Part shown: in pieces, positions 6,144-8,835 of the stretch
Layout: each line of letters opens with the position of its first letter
How positions within the stretch are numbered: the first letter of the stretch is position 1
From: JBBSUQ01 sp964389755
Lineage (GTDB): Bacteria > Bacteroidota > Bacteroidia > Flavobacteriales_D > Crocinitomicaceae
Assembly: GCA_964389755.1 (NCBI GenBank)
Contig: CAYMEW010000060.1
Location: 1-8,835 of the forward strand
Length of the DNA stretch: 8,835 nt
Direction of reading: 5' to 3'
Position numbers and translations under genes: made by a program
The notes under the pieces: generated by a model
What the model saw: the letters and a program-made list of their open reading frames with translations, nothing else
Told to the model about the DNA's origin: nothing
The model's database searches: none

Positions 6144-6890
6144 TCAGCGCCAGTGGAAACAACGATACCAAAACCGCCGCAGTCGGCTTTTCAGAGTTGG
6201 TTCCGCAACTACTCCTCCGATCAACATAATTGTTTCATCCGAAAATACCGGCATTTCAAGCGTGAGTTCTTTTCCGAATTGATCCCGTGTAAAAGTAACC
6301 AGCAGCGTATCAACGGAAAGTAAAGCGACCTGTATCTCCAGGGAATCGCCTTTTAAATCGGAATCGCGTACCGTGAATTTGAAACGCCCTTCGATATCCG
6401 AAATTGTCCGTATCGTCGTGCCGGGAACGGTCACCCTTGCGCCGATCAGCGCTTCACCTGTTTCTTCTTCAAGGACACGACCCTCAACGAGGTATTCACT
6501 GCCATTCGCGCTATCTTTAACCGCTAACGCGTTCTTAAGTGTATCGATTTGCTCAACTTGTGTGTACTGTTCCTGTGTTAGTGCCTGACCGGGCCACAAC
6601 AGCGAGGCAGCGATGACCGTTAATGCGATACCGCTTAAAGCAGGCATTGAATTTCCTTTCCCCGCAATCAGTACGCGATCAAGTTGATCTTTTCGCAATC
6701 TCCCACAAAATTCACCTTTTTTTGATTCGAGGAGGTAGACCAACGCCGTATCACTTAGACGGCTGAGGTCGGTCACGGTTTTAGCACAGTGCGCGCAATA
6801 ACGTCCCTGATCGTCGGGAGTCATTTGTTTCCAGTCCTGTTCACACGGATTTGGAATGCTTAATTTCCACGTTCTGTTTTGCACGGTCAT
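6144..6890 (-). CDS. Cys-motif / membrane span / carboxypeptidase-regulatory-like protein, paralogue 2
   Basis: This 248-residue protein has the same plan as its downstream neighbour. The N-terminal domain has Cys16 (IPNPC), Trp20, Cys32-x2-Cys35 (GRYCAHC), SRLSD and Cys62 in CGRLRKDQLDR. A membrane span (about 83-100) is followed by a linker (107-132). The carboxypeptidase-regulatory-like domain (about 133-215) carries VEGRVLEEETGEALIGARV and DIEGRFKF. Spacing of Cys residues, span and domain matches paralogue 1 almost residue for residue, so the pair arose by tandem duplication. The difference is the tail: here it is strongly basic and aromatic (LKSRLRRFWYRCFHWR), against an acidic end in paralogue 1. 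This is the first gene of the likely operon. Only a degenerate box (TAATTTG, one base short) lies 13 nt upstream. Function is unknown; roles in envelope signalling or in assisting TonB systems are speculation. Confidence 0.75.
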   Translation of the reverse strand: MTVQNRTWKLSIPNPCEQDWKQMTPDDQGRYCAHCAKTVTDLSRLSDTALVYLLESKKGEFCGRLRKDQLDRVLIAGKGNSMPALSGIALTVIAASLLWPGQALTQEQYTQVEQIDTLKNALAVKDSANGSEYLVEGRVLEEETGEALIGARVTVPGTTIRTISDIEGRFKFTVRDSDLKGDSLEIQVALLSVDTLLVTFTRDQFGKELTLEMPVFSDETIMLIGGVVAEPTLKSRLRRFWYRCFHWR

Positions 6891-6928
6891 TTTTCAACTG
6901 ATGCAAATTACACCGGATTCCATAAAGT

Positions 6929-6956
6929 AAAAACCGTTTAACCGTTTCCTAACGGC
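6929..6956 (-). terminator. Probable intrinsic terminator of the M61 peptidase gene, with two alternative stems
   Basis: In the minus-strand RNA, CCGTT (6955-6951) can pair with AACGG at 6946-6942 (loop AGGA). It can also pair with a second AACGG at 6938-6934, which sits directly against five T (6933-6929). The stems are mutually exclusive and only 5 bp long, but the second one plus the T-run has terminator form. It lies 17 nt after the stop at 6973-6975, within the 82-nt gap before paralogue 2. Confidence 0.45.
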
Positions 6957-6972
6957 TATTTAATCGTTCGGA

Positions 6973-8682
6973 TCAATTCGCCCAGGCAGACAAAGCCTTT
7001 TTCTGGCGGGAATTCGGTTCTTTGACGAGTTCAATTCCGTATTCCATGTAGAAAGAACGATTCACTTCCGGGAGTGTCAGGTCCAGTAATTCCCCTTTAC
7101 GCTTCACGGTGAGTTCCTTAGCGTCATCGTCAAAATAATCGAGCCAGCGGTCCACTGCATTCCCGGCTGCAATACCGTTCACTGCAAGAATTTCATCCTC
7201 CGGCATTAATCCGCCTAAATCGGCTGGAGAACCCGGGTAAATAGTCGCTACTTTGAGATTGTTTCCTTCCGGGACTGTTTTAAAACCCAGTCTTCCGGCC
7301 GCATAGGAGGTGTAGGGTTTGTGCGTCATTTCCAGCCCGAGGTATTCAAATGCTTCGACCAGGATCGATTCAAAAGGTTTCGTTCCGGTGACATAGTCCC
7401 TGAAAAACGAATCCAGGTTAAGGCCGGAAACCTGCTCGAGTTTAGTCTTGTAATCATCGGCCGAAACTCCTTTATCCTGCAGCGCAAATTCGAAATAAAG
7501 TCGCTTCATCACCTCATCGAGTCCGTATTTCTCACCCGTTTCGCGCAAAATAAGCGTATCGAGTACAAAAGCAAGGAGGCAGCCTTCCGTGTAGATCGAC
7601 ACTTTACGGCCCGGAGCTCCGGGAATGTATCCATCCAGCCAGGTATCGAAAGAGGATTGTGCAACCGAATAATTGAACCGGCCGGAATTGTCAAAGTGTT
7701 TCTGAAGTTGCGTTTTCAGTTCATCGAGGTACTGTTGCATGGAAAACACCTTCGATTTCAGCAGGAAAAGATCTCCCATATAGGTCGTTACACCTTCGCA
7801 GAGGTAACCGAGCGCGGAATAATTCTCCCGGGTAAAGTCGTAGGGATACATTTCTACCGGGCGAATGGCTTTCACATTCCAGGTATGGTATAATTCGTGC
7901 GAAGCGACTCCGAGTAATTCCTTATACAATTCTTTAAAAACCGCGTATGACGGACCCAGCGCCAAAACGGTCGAATGCTGATGTTCCACCCCGTGATAGG
8001 CCGGGTAAGGAAGTATCTGGATGAGAAAATGATATTCGGAAACCGGGAATTCCGCAAATTTGGCGATCTGGCTATCCGAAAATGCTTTGAAATCCGGGAT
8101 CAGGCGTTTCCAGTCCGGTTTTACTTCTCCGTTGAACCATACATGAAAGAGCACTCCGTGACTTTCGTACTGGTTGTATTGCAATCCGGGCGATGCAATG
8201 AAGGGAGAATCGAACAGTTCGTCGAAATTGCGGGCGAAAAACGTACTTTTTTCCTTCCGTAGTGCTGTGGCGAGTTTCCAGTTCGACGGTACATCGAGTT
8301 GCACACTGACAGCTTCTCCGAAAGCGTTTACCGGGTACATAAAGCAGTTTACGGGATTGACATACAACTGGTCTTTCGAGAGAAAGGACGATCCCGCATT
8401 GAGTTCTGCCGCATAATACTGGTATTCGATTCGGACCGTTTTCACGCCATCCGTTTCCACCTGCCACAGGCTTCCGTTGATCTTCCGGTAAGGCAGGGGC
8501 TTGTTGTCCTCCGAAAACACGCGAAATCCGCGAATATTTTTCGCAAAGTTGCCAATCTCGTAACGACCGGGACGCCATACCGGCAACTGAATTTGCATAA
8601 ACGACTGCTCACAGGGAAATTCTGCCGAAAAACGAATGTATTGTCTGGACGGTTCCGCGACCGAAATAGTATACTGAATCAT
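6973..8682 (-). CDS. M61-family metallopeptidase with C-terminal PDZ domain
   Basis: This 569-residue protein matches the M61 (glycyl aminopeptidase) family. The N-terminal beta domain spans about 1-180. The catalytic domain holds GVEHQHS (231-237), the zinc site HELYH (262-266) within the family signature HELYHTWNVKAIRP, and the third ligand Glu296 in CEGVTTYMGD. A PDZ domain covers about 463-540, with GSPADLGGLMPEDEILAVNG as its binding-groove region. M61 enzymes are zinc peptidases, the characterised one favouring N-terminal Gly or Ala; the PDZ domain probably binds substrate tails. No signal peptide is visible (it opens MIQYTISVAEPSRQYI), so a cytoplasmic location is indicated. The ATG at 8682 is supported by a TAATTTTG box 4 nt upstream. 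It is on the same strand as the paralogue pair but is separated from it by a probable terminator. Confidence 0.93.
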   Translation of the reverse strand: MIQYTISVAEPSRQYIRFSAEFPCEQSFMQIQLPVWRPGRYEIGNFAKNIRGFRVFSEDNKPLPYRKINGSLWQVETDGVKTVRIEYQYYAAELNAGSSFLSKDQLYVNPVNCFMYPVNAFGEAVSVQLDVPSNWKLATALRKEKSTFFARNFDELFDSPFIASPGLQYNQYESHGVLFHVWFNGEVKPDWKRLIPDFKAFSDSQIAKFAEFPVSEYHFLIQILPYPAYHGVEHQHSTVLALGPSYAVFKELYKELLGVASHELYHTWNVKAIRPVEMYPYDFTRENYSALGYLCEGVTTYMGDLFLLKSKVFSMQQYLDELKTQLQKHFDNSGRFNYSVAQSSFDTWLDGYIPGAPGRKVSIYTEGCLLAFVLDTLILRETGEKYGLDEVMKRLYFEFALQDKGVSADDYKTKLEQVSGLNLDSFFRDYVTGTKPFESILVEAFEYLGLEMTHKPYTSYAAGRLGFKTVPEGNNLKVATIYPGSPADLGGLMPEDEILAVNGIAAGNAVDRWLDYFDDDAKELTVKRKGELLDLTLPEVNRSFYMEYGIELVKEPNSRQKKALSAWAN

Positions 8683-8686
8683 ATTT

Positions 8687-8694
8687 CAAAATTA
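8687..8694 (-). promoter_or_regulatory. -7 element (TAATTTTG) for the M61 peptidase gene
   Basis: The minus strand reads TAATTTTG, the same octamer as before the pagL-like gene, and ends 4 nt before the ATG. This predicts a transcript that begins at or next to the start codon. No -33 TTG stands out upstream. Confidence 0.5.
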
Positions 8695-8835
8695 ATGGAA
8701 ATTAAGCACCCTCCCTAGCCCGCGATTTGCTTTTTAATAAAACATAGCCCGGATACAGGTCTAAATTTAACATTTAAGAGGTTTGATGATCGCTTTTTAA
8801 TCTAAATAATTAGTCAATAAAGCCTTAGCTCACAC
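8695..8835. other. Right-end intergenic stretch, no gene seen
   Basis: All frames on both strands are closed by early stops. Apart from AT-rich patches (for example a short TAAAT/ATTTA inverted repeat near 8762-8776) there is no convincing promoter for a rightward gene, no strong terminator and no RNA gene. It may be the upstream region of the M61 gene plus the end of a gene outside the window. Confidence 0.5.

Noticed and set aside
7321..7893. 190-codon plus-strand frame
   Set aside because: It is opposite the M61 catalytic region and reads as a low-complexity antisense shadow.
8072..8718. Overlapping frames of 168 codons (minus) and 139 codons (plus)
   Set aside because: Both are out of frame with the intact M61 gene and lack any motif or promoter.

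Overview
The window reads as chromosomal DNA of a Bacteroidota bacterium, probably of the Flavobacteriales type. The signs are: a TonB-dependent receptor with an N-terminal carboxypeptidase-regulatory-like domain, a head-GIN (DUF2807) lipoprotein, signal peptides with Gln after the cleavage site, no Shine-Dalgarno motifs, and TAnnTTTG-type -7 promoter elements just before several start codons. No mobile element, CRISPR array, tRNA or rRNA is visible. Genus cannot be set from this sequence alone.

Layout, left to right. (1) The 5' part of a small single-span membrane protein runs off the left edge (minus strand). (2) A two-gene minus-strand operon holds a PagL-like lipid A deacylase / acyloxyacyl hydrolase, followed after 3 nt by a head-GIN lipoprotein; a bulged long hairpin follows the last stop. 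(3) Divergent from this is mazG (NTP pyrophosphohydrolase, both domains intact). (4) A 780-residue TonB-dependent receptor lies on the plus strand. (5) Convergent with the receptor (11 nt apart) is a minus-strand pair of paralogues. Each has a four-Cys N-terminal domain, one membrane span at the same residue position and a predicted periplasmic carboxypeptidase-regulatory-like domain. (6) Last is an M61-family metallopeptidase with a C-terminal PDZ domain (minus strand), ending in a probable terminator. The final ~140 nt at the right hold no gene I can see.

Most of the window concerns the cell envelope: outer-membrane lipid A editing, a probably surface or periplasmic lipoprotein, outer-membrane import, and two inner-membrane proteins that expose the same beta-sandwich fold as the receptor's periplasmic extension. 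MazG and the M61 peptidase look like housekeeping neighbours. The least understood element is the paralogue pair. I recognise its architecture as recurrent in Bacteroidota but know of no assigned function. A second theme is promoter layout: genes that should begin transcription units carry TAnnTTTG (or a near match) 4-10 nt before the ATG, while the operon-internal genes do not, which predicts leaderless or nearly leaderless mRNAs.
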